Of a stretch of 64,000 nt of DNA, positions 35,705 through 45,790 are shown piece by piece; positions within the stretch are counted from its first letter, which is position 1, and each line of letters begins with the position of its first letter. Source of the DNA: Gnetum montanum (lineage: Eukaryota > Streptophyta > Gnetopsida > Gnetales > Gnetaceae); contig MNCI01007731.1 in the NCBI GenBank assembly GCA_015680685.1, forward strand, positions 693,602-757,601, read 5' to 3'. The translations under genes and the position numbers were made by a program. Below the pieces are notes generated by a model that made no database searches, was not told the origin of the DNA, and worked only from the letters and a program-made list of their open reading frames with translations.

Positions 35705-36262
35705 AGTCTCAGTCTATGCTAGCTTAAGTGCGATGAGCATCCATTCCTTAATCATCCGTACACATCTTGGACCTTGTGCATGACTACCACTAGGATTACC
35801 AAGTGCATGGCCTAAGTACGCTGCTAGGTTACCAAGTAGTCACACTTGAATGCTCATGATTAAGTTCTACTCATTCCCCATTACTAGGAGATAAGGGTGA
35901 AGAGATATTAACTACGAAAGTTGTAACAATTAAGTAAATACTTAAACTAAGTGGATGCTACAATGGTAAAGTAGTCTCGATTTTTATTGTTGGTCATGTG
36001 TGTGTCCAAGTACGTCACACTCAAATAAGGATGCCATAAAATTACAATCACCACACTACGGGCATGCACTGGGAGGAAAGGGTTGAGAGGAACTTAAACT
36101 TAAAAACTTACAGAAAACTTACTACTGCCTACCATATCTACCCACCTCTTATTTATAGATGAGCAGACAAGCTGCGATATCGAGTACATGATATTGTGTA
36201 TGTGATATGCGTACGCAATATCATGGGTGCGATATTGCAGCCAACAAATTCATGACTCATCA
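35705..36262 (-). repeat. Family-Y LTR, truncated, minus strand
   Basis: On the minus strand it starts TGATGAGTC at 36,262 after a polypurine tract. A 71-bp palindromic GATATC-type cluster follows (36,171-36,241), then a TATA box (36,150-36,158). Blocks match the LTRs at 16.4 and 24.3 kb, for example GCATCCACTTAGTTTAA, CATGACCAA, TTGGTAACCTAG and GATGTGTACGG. About 560 bp remain, and the downstream part ends at the (GA)n run. It keeps more CpG than the plus-strand copy. Confidence 0.75.
36150..36158 (-). promoter_or_regulatory. TATA box of the minus-strand family-Y LTR
   Basis: CTATAAATA on the minus strand, directly downstream of the palindromic cluster at 36,171-36,241. Confidence 0.6.
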
Positions 36263-36280
36263 TACCCCCACGACTGAATG
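36263..36280 (-). other. Polypurine tract of the family-Y element
   Basis: Minus strand ATTCAGTCGTGGGGGTA, immediately before the LTR start. It closely matches the tract at 24,240-24,263. Confidence 0.7.
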
Positions 36281-36479
36281 AAAACTTGTCCTCGAGTTAA
36301 AGTGAGAACAAGCTCCATTGATTACATAGTGGATACGTATGGGATTATTGACTGATGAGGATGGATTCATACCGCAGTGTGAAATTAGAACAAAATTGAG
36401 ACATGACACAGAAAATGTGAAAAAAAATCCTATAGCTACAAAATTGGTGGAACTCATGTAGTTCCTAGTGGTGGTGGCT

Positions 36480-37765
36480 CCTCCATGGGTGCCTTTCCCT
36501 CGTCTTGTAAGTCTTGGGACTTGGTGTCATTGAAGCATGGCCTAGAGTTTCTCCTCTTTAGTTCGGGGATCTTGTGTTGTCCATGCCAATGTTCCGATAT
36601 TTGATGGAGTCAGCACCTCCCATGGGTAGGGTAGTTGCAGAAAAATTTTGTTTTCCTTAACATACCAAGCCACAAACACCTGTAGTTCCTCCTCATAAGC
36701 TTTGGCTTTGTCTCTATATTCTTGAAAATTTGCAAGTTGTTGAGCCAAGTCTGTTGCGACACCCTTTTTCCACTAGTAGCTTGCTTTTACCACCTCGAGT
36801 TTAGAATTTGCAACCTCTAATTTTTGCAATAATTTCTTGTGTTTTGCAAATTCTTCTTCATATTTGACATAGGTGGTGGCTACCTATTGCTTGAGCTCTA
36901 TTCTCGGGTGCCTTGTTGTTAACATGGCAAGGTTGGCATACCACAGGTTTACCAAATCCATGTACTTTGTAAGTTCCTAGATCTGTAGGTCTCGGCTCTT
37001 AACTTCCACCTAGTGGAAAAATGCGTATGTGTCCAATATGGCCTACCAATCAATGTGTTGAGCACTGAGAGCATTGATGTGGGCCTTGGCCATATGGATC
37101 TCTTTCTCGATAATTTGCATATACATCCCCACCTAGTCCCAGAAATGCTTCTTTAACTTCTCATGCCATTTAGCCCCATTTTTCCATGTGCTTATTTCAA
37201 TAGCCACCTTCTAACAGATGGCACATACCTCCTCCATCGAGAGGATTCGATATTCCTGGGCTAAACAGTTCATATCTTGGTTGACCCTGACTAGTTGTTC
37301 TCACATCTATTGACAATGTTCTTTGAGAACATTCCTTTGTTTCTCCATAGAGGTCAACCAAATGTTGTCAGCAACAAGCTATTTTTTTTCCTCTTGTAAG
37401 GCCTTGAGTGCCTTGGTATACGCGTATGTTTATGCTTGTAATGCAAAGGCATCCCAAACAGCCTTCTCTTTTTCCTCAACCACCTTCTTATTCTTTGTCA
37501 ATAATTTGGTAAATTACTAAGTTTTAAAAGTGTCCAAATGGTCTACGGGAACGAATTGTGATAGATCCTGCTGTGCTACTTATAGGGTCACGAGCCTTTC
37601 TTGCAATCTTTGCACCTTTGCTTCTAATGCTCGACCCTCACCTCTGTCAAGACCAGCTTTCCCTTGATGGAAATGAGGTTTGATTGGATTACTGTAACAT
37701 CCTGTGGGATGTCAAACAAGGACATCATTACCTGTCCTATTTGTAGTAATTGGTCAAGTAACTAG
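36480..37765 (-). pseudogene. Coiled-coil ORF of the composite unit
   Basis: Read from 37,765 downward, the minus strand gives heptad-rich, Lys/Glu-rich sequence: KHKKLLQKLEVANSKLEVV (about 36,840), LAQQLANFQEYRDKAKAYEE (about 36,745-36,690), AWYVKENKIFLQLPYPWEV, and a C-terminus near 36,500 with GKAPMEEPPPL. The last motif and the heptad part have counterparts in the other family-Y copies (24.03 kb; 0.6-1.2 kb). Its N-terminal side continues without a clear break into sequence homologous to the gag N-terminus of the giant element. The function is unknown; self-association is suggested by the coiled coil. Confidence 0.5.
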
Positions 37766-38062
37766 ATTAGCTAGTCTAGAAGCCATTGATTCATCTATGT
37801 TAAAGGGATGGTAGTGCCAGGAGTGGGAAAAAATTCCTTCCCATCATAGTAAGCGAACTCGAAGCTATGTGTATCTTCGATTTCATGCACATCCAAGGGC
37901 AAGTTTTCCTACACCTTTGCACAGAGGAAGTTATAACATTTGTGCTACTAGGCCAAGCCCTCAAGTCCCTACTTTTGGATCCTAAGGGATCGACATGTTT
38001 CCAGTGATGCCTTGAACTATGATGGGAACCTTGACATTGAAGGTGTTATCAATGGTGCTTGA
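37766..38062 (-). pseudogene. Gag N-terminus, second copy
   Basis: Homologous to 54,660-54,990. Both begin just after a TGATAATGACC or TGATGATGGCA leader end, share NTFN..VPI and PLDVHEIEDTHSFEFAYYD, and include PLT.MNQWLLD before they diverge. Here the sequence continues into the coiled-coil ORF, whereas in the other copy it continues into a normal Tat gag. Confidence 0.6.
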
Positions 38063-38482
38063 GAAGGTCATTATCACAAAGCTAAACATTTTTGTAAATG
38101 AGAAAAGCAAGGAAATTAGAAAGTAATCAAAAAAGCTTTATGTCTTACCAGATTCTAGAGGAATCGTCAAAGTAACCACTCTGTACTACACGATGCATAA
38201 ACAACCACAAAAGGATATCATGTTTATGCTAATTTGCGATAGGGTACAGAATGCGTACAAGACTATCGTAAAAAACAAGCGAGTGAGACAGTGAATGGAG
38301 GCTTTATGTCCTATAAGGTTCTAGAGGAACCGTCGGGGTGACCGATCTACACCGCACGATGCGTAAATAACCAAAAATGGGTGTCAAGTTTATGCTAATG
38401 CATATCAGGGTATAGAAAACTTACAAGACCACCGTAAAACATGAGAAAGACACCAAAGGCTCTCCTTCTAGTCCTAGAAAAC
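38063..38482 (-). repeat. Leader of the second family-X unit with an internal direct duplication and decayed primer site
   Basis: Two direct copies of about 150 bp (38,128-38,275 and 38,287-38,435) share CTTTATGTC, TTCTAGAGGAA, CACGATGC.TAAA.AACCA and GGGTA.AGAA. The same pair is present at 55,040-55,365. Next to the LTR the minus strand reads AGGACTAGAAGGAGAGCC, matching the primer-site position of the other copy (TGGTGCTAGAAGGAGGGCC). Confidence 0.6.
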
Positions 38483-39098
38483 TATAGTGACTGAAAATGT
38501 TGGCAGCTGGAAAACACCGAGAGGCTGTCGATCATTGACAATCTTAACCTCGTATCCGCGTGAGGGCCATGCTAGATAAAAAGGATACAAGACACCCTGA
38601 ATGGTCTAGTCGATCAGACAGGGACAAAGTTAGTGTTAATATAACCTTTCGTAAATGGATAATTTGAAAATGAGACTTCTAGCATAAAATGATAATAAGG
38701 AAATAATGAAAAAATGCAATGATAAAAAAGAAAACAAGGTAAAATGTAGTTAGGAAAATGCACCACTTCAAGATTATGACTTTACTCTGTCAAGGTGGAT
38801 ATAATTGGTTGCGCGACACTGGGAGATGCAGAGATCCCAAAGGTAACAAAGACATCTAGAGCAAGACAACTGTATGCTTGAATGCAGACTCAAGAGTCAA
38901 CAATGCAAAATTCTATGAGGATAGTAGGAAAGAGCAGAACAAAATATCAAATGAGAATGCCAACTATTTGCAGTGTCAAACAAGATGTTTACAATGGTTA
39001 GGATTACAATGCTAATCTTTTGCTTACAATTCACCAACTAGCTGACCAACTGATCAAAAACATCAAAAAGGATCCTCTTGAGAGTTGCTCATTGTGGT

Positions 39099-39106
39099 AT
39101 TTATAG
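39099..39106 (-). promoter_or_regulatory. TATA box of the 3' family-X LTR
   Basis: Minus strand TATAAATA within CCTATAAATACC, downstream of the palindrome cluster; same position as 56,024-56,031. Confidence 0.65.
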
Positions 39107-39499
39107 GATCAAGGGCACGTGAAAGATGTAGTTTGTATGCCATGTGCCCTGGGCTTGTGTTGACTTGTCTATGCTGCATGGGTATGCATGACCATTGGAC
39201 GTGCATGTCTGTTGGATGAGCTTGCCATGTTGTAATTGCAAACCTGCCACACTATAATTGCACCATCAAAGTTTGGAGATGTGTTCCAATGGTGCAATTA
39301 GGTGAGGTGCATTGATGTGGCATAACTATCTAATACACCATGCCATACTTTGTAGCATAGTATGGCAACTTGTTATGTTGTGTTACGCTATGTAGCATAG
39401 CGTAGCCATCAGTTTGAAGTAAAAACTTGCATTGCATCCTGCTACATGTGCTAAAAACCTTTGAAGTGCACTAACTATTTATTGCATATTTTCTATACT

Positions 39500-39523
39500 A
39501 TGCTACGCTACGTAGCGTAGCAT
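39500..39523. repeat. Perfect 24-bp palindrome in the LTR
   Basis: Half-site ATGCTACGCTAC followed by its exact reverse complement. The equivalent site in the other LTR (56,440-56,463) has lost symmetry by C-to-T change at a CpG. Related imperfect palindromes flank it. Confidence 0.9.
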
Positions 39524-40199
39524 GCTGCAACAGCTGGTTGTAGTTGCGAAAACGTCACCAATCTGCAAACGTTGCCTTTTGCACTGTGAAACTTGTGAAC
39601 TTGTTGGTCCCACCCTTTGAGATGTCTTTCATTATTCCTGTAGAGTTGCTACGCTATGCTACACTATGTAGTGTAGTAGCCAACATGGCCTGCTTTTTTG
39701 CTAAGTTTACCGATTTTTGGTGAATGAGTAATTGTTGAAGAACTTGAAGCTAAGCGAAGAAACTATTTTCGAAGGTTAGAGGCTCTAACTTAGTGTAATT
39801 GAAAATCACTAAGTATGTTGAGGCTTCCTATCTTGCTTCGCTACACTATGCCACATTGAGTAGCATAGCATAGTATAACACCTTGTCTTGCAACAATTTA
39901 TGGTTGACTACTTGAACAACTTCCTCCTGAAGCCTACTATGCTATATAGCATTGCATAGCATAGCAAACACCTTGACTAGAAAACTTGCCAAACTGTATT
40001 GCACATTTTGAGCATCACTAACAACTCTCTGCATCACTTCTATATAGGCTGTCAGCTAGATGAATTACCCAGCTATAAAATTTGCCAAACTGTTCAGCCT
40101 GAAGCCCAGAACATCCATCTCATGATGTACTACTATGATGCTTCATGAATCGCGACGGCCTAGTGAAGCAAGGATGCCATGAAATTTTAGGGTGTTTCA

Positions 40200-40213
40200 T
40201 TGGCCCCTCATTG
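40200..40213 (-). other. Polypurine tract of the giant Tat element
   Basis: Minus strand AATGAGGGGCCAA directly before the LTR start TGAAAC. Confidence 0.7.
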
Positions 40214-41540
40214 TCAATGTCTGGAGGATGGACTCGAGAGACATTGACAAAGAATACAAAATATGATAGAAGATAAAACACTAACATTACCATGCAATGA
40301 TTGTCAAGACATCGCTTAGATGTGCTTGAGAGTGTTGTATTGGTTTTTGCGGGGGAAAAGGCTAAGCAGGGAGGAAGGAGGTTCAGGAAAAGGATAAATA
40401 TGAGGTTTAGCAAAGTCCCTTGTTGGAGTGCTCGTGATGGAGTCATTCGCATTTTCATCTTTACTTTTGCTAACCTTCGACCTCTTCGTTGAAATGTTTG
40501 AAGAAGGTGATTGCAAAATAGCTTACGTGCCATTTGTTTTAGGAACGTTTTTACTCTCTTATGGTTTTTCCTTTTGCTATTTTTCTATTTACATTTGCAA
40601 AAAACCTTGCTATAGGACTGGTGTTTCTTTCCCAGGATGAGTTATGTTACATTTTTATGGGGCCTTAACCTACCTACAGATGTTTCCCATGAGGCGAGTT
40701 GTGTTACGCACGTCATGGGTTTCGCGGTTGAGCAAACAAGAGGGCTTAATAGGCATTGGAAAAGCTTGTAAAAGAGGGGAGTGAGTAGGGATTGTTGATG
40801 CTAGGAGTAAGGTAAAGGGAAGGAGTTTTGAAGGTAGGGTAGGATGTGCACTTTGAAGTAGCCAAGCTGCTATATAGTAGCTTGGCTACTATAGAATTAT
40901 AGCATTTGCTGCTATGGCGAGTTACACCTTTAGTCATACCCTGTAAACCTGATAGAGAGAAAACCAGTAGAAATAGCCATGATGCAAAACAAGGGCAAAG
41001 GTCTTGCTTTCTGCAGATGTTGTTGAAGCTCTTGGACACCTTTGCTAGTGCACAGTGTCCAAAGTATGAAGGACAACAATAGCCTTGGTAGCATCAGCAT
41101 GGAGGAGCTAGCATCAAAGAAGCAGGGAGTTGCTATCAATGCAGATGCTCTAGAATCCCTAACAAAAGCATGCATACTCAGCTCAGCTATGGGATCAGCT
41201 ATCACATAGCTAAATGTCATTTGAGCCCAGAAGCTGGTAGGGAGTTGGAGGATAACAATATTGTGGCTGGGCCACAATACTGCCAAAACTCTAGTAGCAC
41301 GCACTGACCAAGGAACTACCATCAGGGCGATGGGATGTGGTGACAGTAGGTCTAGGGGGTCAATGAGATGTCATACGACATCTTCGGGAAATCAGCAAGG
41401 TGCCTGGAGCAACGGTGTTGCATATGTTCCAGATTGTATTCTCATTGCATTGTGAACTACAACATTCCACCCCACGTTGGCACTGTGCATGCTTGCTTGG
41501 TATGTGCTTGGTGCAAATGCATGTTAGGGACATGCCGCAA
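40214..41540. other. Region between integrase and 3' LTR of the giant element; possible further antisense ORF
   Basis: No enzymatic domain on either strand. On the plus strand, 40,970-41,455 reads with only two stops, including SISMEELASKKQGVAINADA and a coiled, Ala/Ser-rich stretch. This region between pol and 3' LTR is where antisense ORFs have been described in plant Tat elements. A minus-strand 130-residue ORF (40,930-41,322) overlaps it, and I cannot tell which, if either, was coding. Confidence 0.3.
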
Positions 41541-41550
41541 ACCTATTTTA

Positions 41551-41885
41551 AGGTCCTGATAGACCATGTGCTAGTTTAAGGTCTCAGTAGACTATTGTGC
41601 TAGTTTAAGGTCCCAGTAGACCATATGTGCTAGTTTAATGTCATAGCGGATGTGTTGTGCCAGTTTATAGTCATAGTAGACTATTTCCACGTTTGTTGTC
41701 AGTTTTACATCATAGCAGACTATCTGTGCCAATTTTACATCATAGTAGATGTTTGTTGCCAATTTTACATTGTAGGAGAATATCTGCGCCAATTTTACAT
41801 CGTAGCAGATGTTGGTGAAGTTGTGCCAGTTTAATGTTGTAGCAAACGTTTGCTCACCTTTGCTAGTTTTACATTGTAGCATATG
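41551..41885 (+). repeat. Tandem array 1: short units with GGTC/GACC dyads
   Basis: Degenerate units of about 30-35 bp: GTGCTAGTTTAAGGTC, a short loop, then (T)AGACC; later units change to CAATTTTACATC. The first units carry a GGTC...GACC inverted repeat. The short ORFs on both strands here are repeat products. Confidence 0.75.
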
Positions 41886-41914
41886 TTTTCTAGTCTGCTC
41901 CATGTGCTTAGATA

Positions 41915-44900
41915 TAGTATGGATTAAGGTACGAGTGATTCACCAGGTCTGCAAACTCATTGCCATCCATGTCCACCAGCTTGAAGGCTCCATTCCCAAA
42001 GGCTTTAGTGACCATGTATGGGCCTTCCTAGTTGGTTGAGAATTTGCTCACATGCTTATGGACAGCCTTGAGGATGAGGCCTCCTTTCTGTATTGGCTGT
42101 TGATGTGGGTTTGCATGGTGTTTTTTCCATTGCTTGCTCTGGTAGTGCTCTATGCAACTCAGGGTTTGTGCATGCTCCTCCTCTATTGAGCCAAGGTCGA
42201 TAATCCTTGGCTCGTTATTCTGGGCTTCACTCATGACATCAAAGAGGATCATCCGGAGTGATGGTACATGCAACTCAAGAGGAAACACAGCTTCAGATCC
42301 ATAAACAAGATTTTAAGGAGTCTTACTCGTCGCAATCCTGCATGTTGTCCTGTAGGCCCATAGAACATAGAGGATTTGCTTATGCCACCACCTCTTGCTG
42401 TTGTTAAGCATCCTCTTTAGCAATTTGATGAAGGACTTATTTGTAGCCTCCGCCTGCTTATTTTCCTGTAGGTAATACAAGGAGGAGAATGATTTCCTGA
42501 TGCCCAGATTACTGTAGAAGGTTCAAGTTTTTGTACTACTGAAATATGGTCCATTGTCGGTTACAATAGTCATCGGAAGCCCAAACCTTGTTATGATGTT
42601 ATCTAGGATGAAGTGGAAAACCTGCTAAGATGTCATCTTTCTTAGGGGGATATCTTCCACCCACTTAGTAAAGTACTCAGTGGTAGTGATGATGAAGCTA
42701 TGCCCTATGGAGGACTTAGGCATGATATGTCCTATGAGGTCTAGTCCCCATCGTTGGAAAGGCCATGTGATCTGCATTGGGTGCAGCTCTATGGGTGAGA
42801 TGTGTATGACATTTTTGTATCTCTGGCACGTGTCACACATCTTAACTTTTCATAGGCAATCATGATCCATATGGGGACAGTAGTACCCTAGGAATTTGAT
42901 TTTCATAGCCATAGCCCTAGGTGCTATGTGTCCGTCACATAGTCCCTCATGTACTTCATTAACCACCTTCCATGCCTACTCCTCACCCATGCATGCCAGC
43001 AATATCCTATCATAGGAATGTTTGCACAGGGCATCATTTCCCATGAGCGTATATTTCCAGGCACATTTGTAGATCACATCTCTCTGGGCAAATGTCAGTC
43101 TGTTTGGGGGTTCACTATGTTGCAGGTAGGCTTTAATGTTGGCATACCACTCATGGGTATCCATGGCACTGAGAGAGGCCATGTGTCCCACCTGAGTGAT
43201 AGGCTCAATACATTTTAAAATCAAAGCCGACAGACTTGCAAACGAGTGTGGTGGAATATTTAGTGCTAGGGTGGCTAAGGCATCTACTACGGTGTTCTTG
43301 ATGTGTGCCACATGTTGCACATCTGTAGTTACAAATTGTTTGAGTAGGCTTTTTGCTAGGTCACAATAGGGTTGTAGGTGCATAGCTTTGCAAGCATATA
43401 CCTCAGTGATTTGATTCACAACTAGTTTTGAATCACTACGAATCATCAAGTGTTGTATGCGTAGTGTTTGGGTAGCTGAGAGGCCTCTGAGTAGCCCCTT
43501 GTACTCTGCCACATTGTTGGTGTAGGGGAAAGCAAAAAAATAAGCAAATGGGTGCATTTCCTCAGAGGGGAACGTAATGAAGATAGTTGTAGTACACCCT
43601 CACATGGTTGAGGCACCATCAAAGTGTAAGGTAGCTTCGAGATGCGATGTGATAGCATTGATGGTGCTAACATGTTCGTCTCTGAATTTAGGATCTATGG
43701 TTGGCTGGTCATCGATGGGTAAGGCTGTAAGTTGGTTCACTATGGCTTGACCCTTCGTTAATAGCTGGCTCACATAGTGTAAGTTGAACTTCATGGTTAT
43801 TGCTTTCCACCGGGCTATCCAGCTACTTTCATATAGGTTGTTAGTTATAGCCCAGAGTATGTTGCTTTTGCAAATAATGTTAATTGTACTATGAAATAGG
43901 TAATGCCTCCACTTTTTTAACACAAATACTAAGGCATGGCAATTCCTCTCTACTTCATTGTATTTCATCTCATGCACTATTAATGCATGACTCAAATAAT
44001 ACACTAGTATCTCAGATCCACCATCTCATTTCTAACATAACAATGCTACGTTAGATGTGTCAGAGGTGGCAAGGTAGATGAAGAAAGGCTTATCTCTCTT
44101 TGGTTGATGCATAATTACAAGGTACAAAACCTCTTTTCTCAAGTCATCGAAGGCTTGTTGACACTGAGTTGTCCACTTGAAGTTAACCCCTTTCTTTAGA
44201 AGATGTTGCATAGGGTGTAACTTGTTAGTCAACTTTACTATAAACCTTCGGCTGAATTGTATCCTACCTTGCAAACCACGCAATTACTTAAGGTTTGTAG
44301 GAGGTATGAGGTTGACAATGGCCTTAACTTTGTCAAGGTCCACCTTTATCCTGGCCTCCAATACTATGAACCCTAACATGCATCTAATTTTTACCCCAAA
44401 GACACATTTCTTAGGATTGAGGTGCAAATCATGCATTTGACAACACTTGAGGAATATCCCTAGATCGTGTGGGTGATCAACGACCTCTTTGGACTTGACC
44501 ACTAGATCATCCATGTAGTCGTTTAGTGTTTCTAGGATGTAGTCACTGAAGATGTAATTCATGGCTCGGTGGTAGGTTGCTTCGACGTTCTTGAGTCCAA
44601 AAGGCATCATGGTGTAACAAAAGGTACCCCATGGGGTCATGAAGGCTATTGTTACCTAATGCTCTGGGTTAATGTGAATTTGGTTGTAGCTGGAGAAACC
44701 ATCCATGAAGGATAATAGAGCATGACCAGTTGAAGTGTCAATGAGTTAATCGATGCTTGGAAGTGGGAAATCGTCTTTGATCGTTACCTTGTTCAGATCT
44801 TGAAATTCTATACAGATTTTTATTCCTCCCATTTTCTTAGAAACCATAATGATGTTGGACACCCATTCTAAGTAATCAACTGCATGGATGAAACCAGCTT

Positions 44901-45418
44901 GGTATAGCTTGGTGATTTCATCCTTTATGGCTAATGCAATTTCTAGTTTAACCTTATGAGCTATCTACTTGATTGCCTTCATGCGCTATTCTAGGACAAT
45001 GTTGTGCTATATTAGCCTCAGATATAAACCCGGCATGTTGTGGTATGACCATGCAAAAACTTTAATGTTGTCTTGCAGAATCTTGGCTACATCTTCATGT
45101 GTTTGTGCATCTAAGAGGGAACTAAGCTTTAACATTTTTACTTTTCCTTTTGACGTGGTCATAGGTATCTCAATGAGAGGATCCTCAGTTACATCCCCAA
45201 CCTTTAGATCTAGGGTTTAGACCAAATGCTTGAGCCAGTCTAGGGATGTTTCTAAGGATGCTATGATGCTAGCCATGGTTGACCCCCAGTCCATTAGGTC
45301 TGGGTTCAATGGTCTTGCGAGCTTGCCATGTGGATTGGCTAAAGCTAAAGACATGAAGAGAACGCGATGGATTTCCATTTTTTTCTCAACCTACGAAGAT
45401 GAAATGAGAGTCTAGTTA
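41915..45418 (-). pseudogene. pol: Tat-lineage pol: RT, RNase H, archaeal-type RNase H, integrase
   Basis: This polyprotein copies element RNA into DNA and inserts it. Six consecutive open stretches (44,640-44,284; 44,283-44,032; 44,004-43,600; 43,557-42,976; 42,840-42,625; 42,288-42,028) lie in the same minus-strand frame and are separated only by in-frame stops. RT: FIHAVDYLEWVSNIIMVSKK, DFPLPSID, FCYTMMPFGLKN and an intact YMDD box (about 44,520). RNase H: FKWTTQCQQAFDDL, YNEVERNCHALVF. Second RNase H: PYTNNVAEYKGLLRGL, IRSDSKLVVNQITEVY, NTVVDALATLA. Integrase: MCDTCQRYKN, WGLDLIGH, IVTDNGPYF, ENKQAEATNK and the C-terminal GPYMVTKAFGNGAFKLVDMD. The start follows a good minus-strand AG acceptor (TTTCATCTTCGTAG) near 45,388, as if joined to gag-pro by splicing. 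Confidence 0.85.
43220..43600 (-). other. Archaeal-type second RNase H domain
   Basis: FPYTNNVAEYKGLLRGLSAT, SDSKLVVNQI and HIKNTVVDALATLA match the NxAEYxAL, DS.LVxxQ and N..ADALA motifs of the extra RNase H that distinguishes Tat elements from other plant Ty3/gypsy lineages. Catalytic D and E positions are present. Confidence 0.8.
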
Positions 45419-45595
45419 AGAGGCACATGTCGGTAGCAATTGTGTATAATCACAATTTGCAAAACAATGATGAGATGTAACTAGCAAAGAATGATATAAA
45501 GATTAAAATTTTCCAGTTTAAAGTCATGGAAGACTGCTAAGGTGTGGGGATGGAAAATTGCTAAAAAATGTAAAACTATTGATGAAAAAATGTGA

Positions 45596-45790
45596 AACTG
45601 CTAGTTTAATGTCATTGCAAACCGCATACGTCTACCAGATCGAAGCTGCGAGTTTAAGGTCTTTTTGGACCATTAACTAGAATGAAATGCTACACTAGGA
45701 ATGCTAGTTTAAGGTCTTTTTGGACCGCTAAAGTCAAGGCTACACTAAGATTGCTAGTTTAAGGTCTTTTCAGACTGCTAGCTAAAAAAG
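45596..45790 (+). repeat. Tandem array 2: GGTC...GGACC units
   Basis: About four units built on GCTAGTTTAAGGTCTTTT, with GGACC or AGACTGC after it. The core GCTAGTTTAAGG is shared with arrays 1 and 3. It lies between the start of RT (minus) and the start of the antisense gene (plus). Confidence 0.75.

Larger units (their letters stand above)
38483..40199 (-). repeat. 3' LTR of the giant Tat element, shared with the second unit
   Basis: 1,717 bp. On the minus strand it starts TGAAACACCC at 40,199 and ends near CACTATA at 38,483. It contains a series of TACGCT/AGCGTA palindromes (39,330-39,990), including a perfect 24-bp one at 39,500-39,523, then TATAAATA at 39,099-39,106. It is colinear with 55,400-57,148 throughout. 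Confidence 0.85.

Noticed and set aside
40930-41322. 130-residue minus-strand ORF as a gene of the giant element
   Set aside because: No motif; the opposite frame is equally open and more protein-like, and the region is downstream of integrase. Kept only as part of an uncertain region.
41592-41903. 103-residue minus-strand ORF with repeated YDVKLA motifs
   Set aside because: It is a translation of tandem array 1 and not a separate gene.
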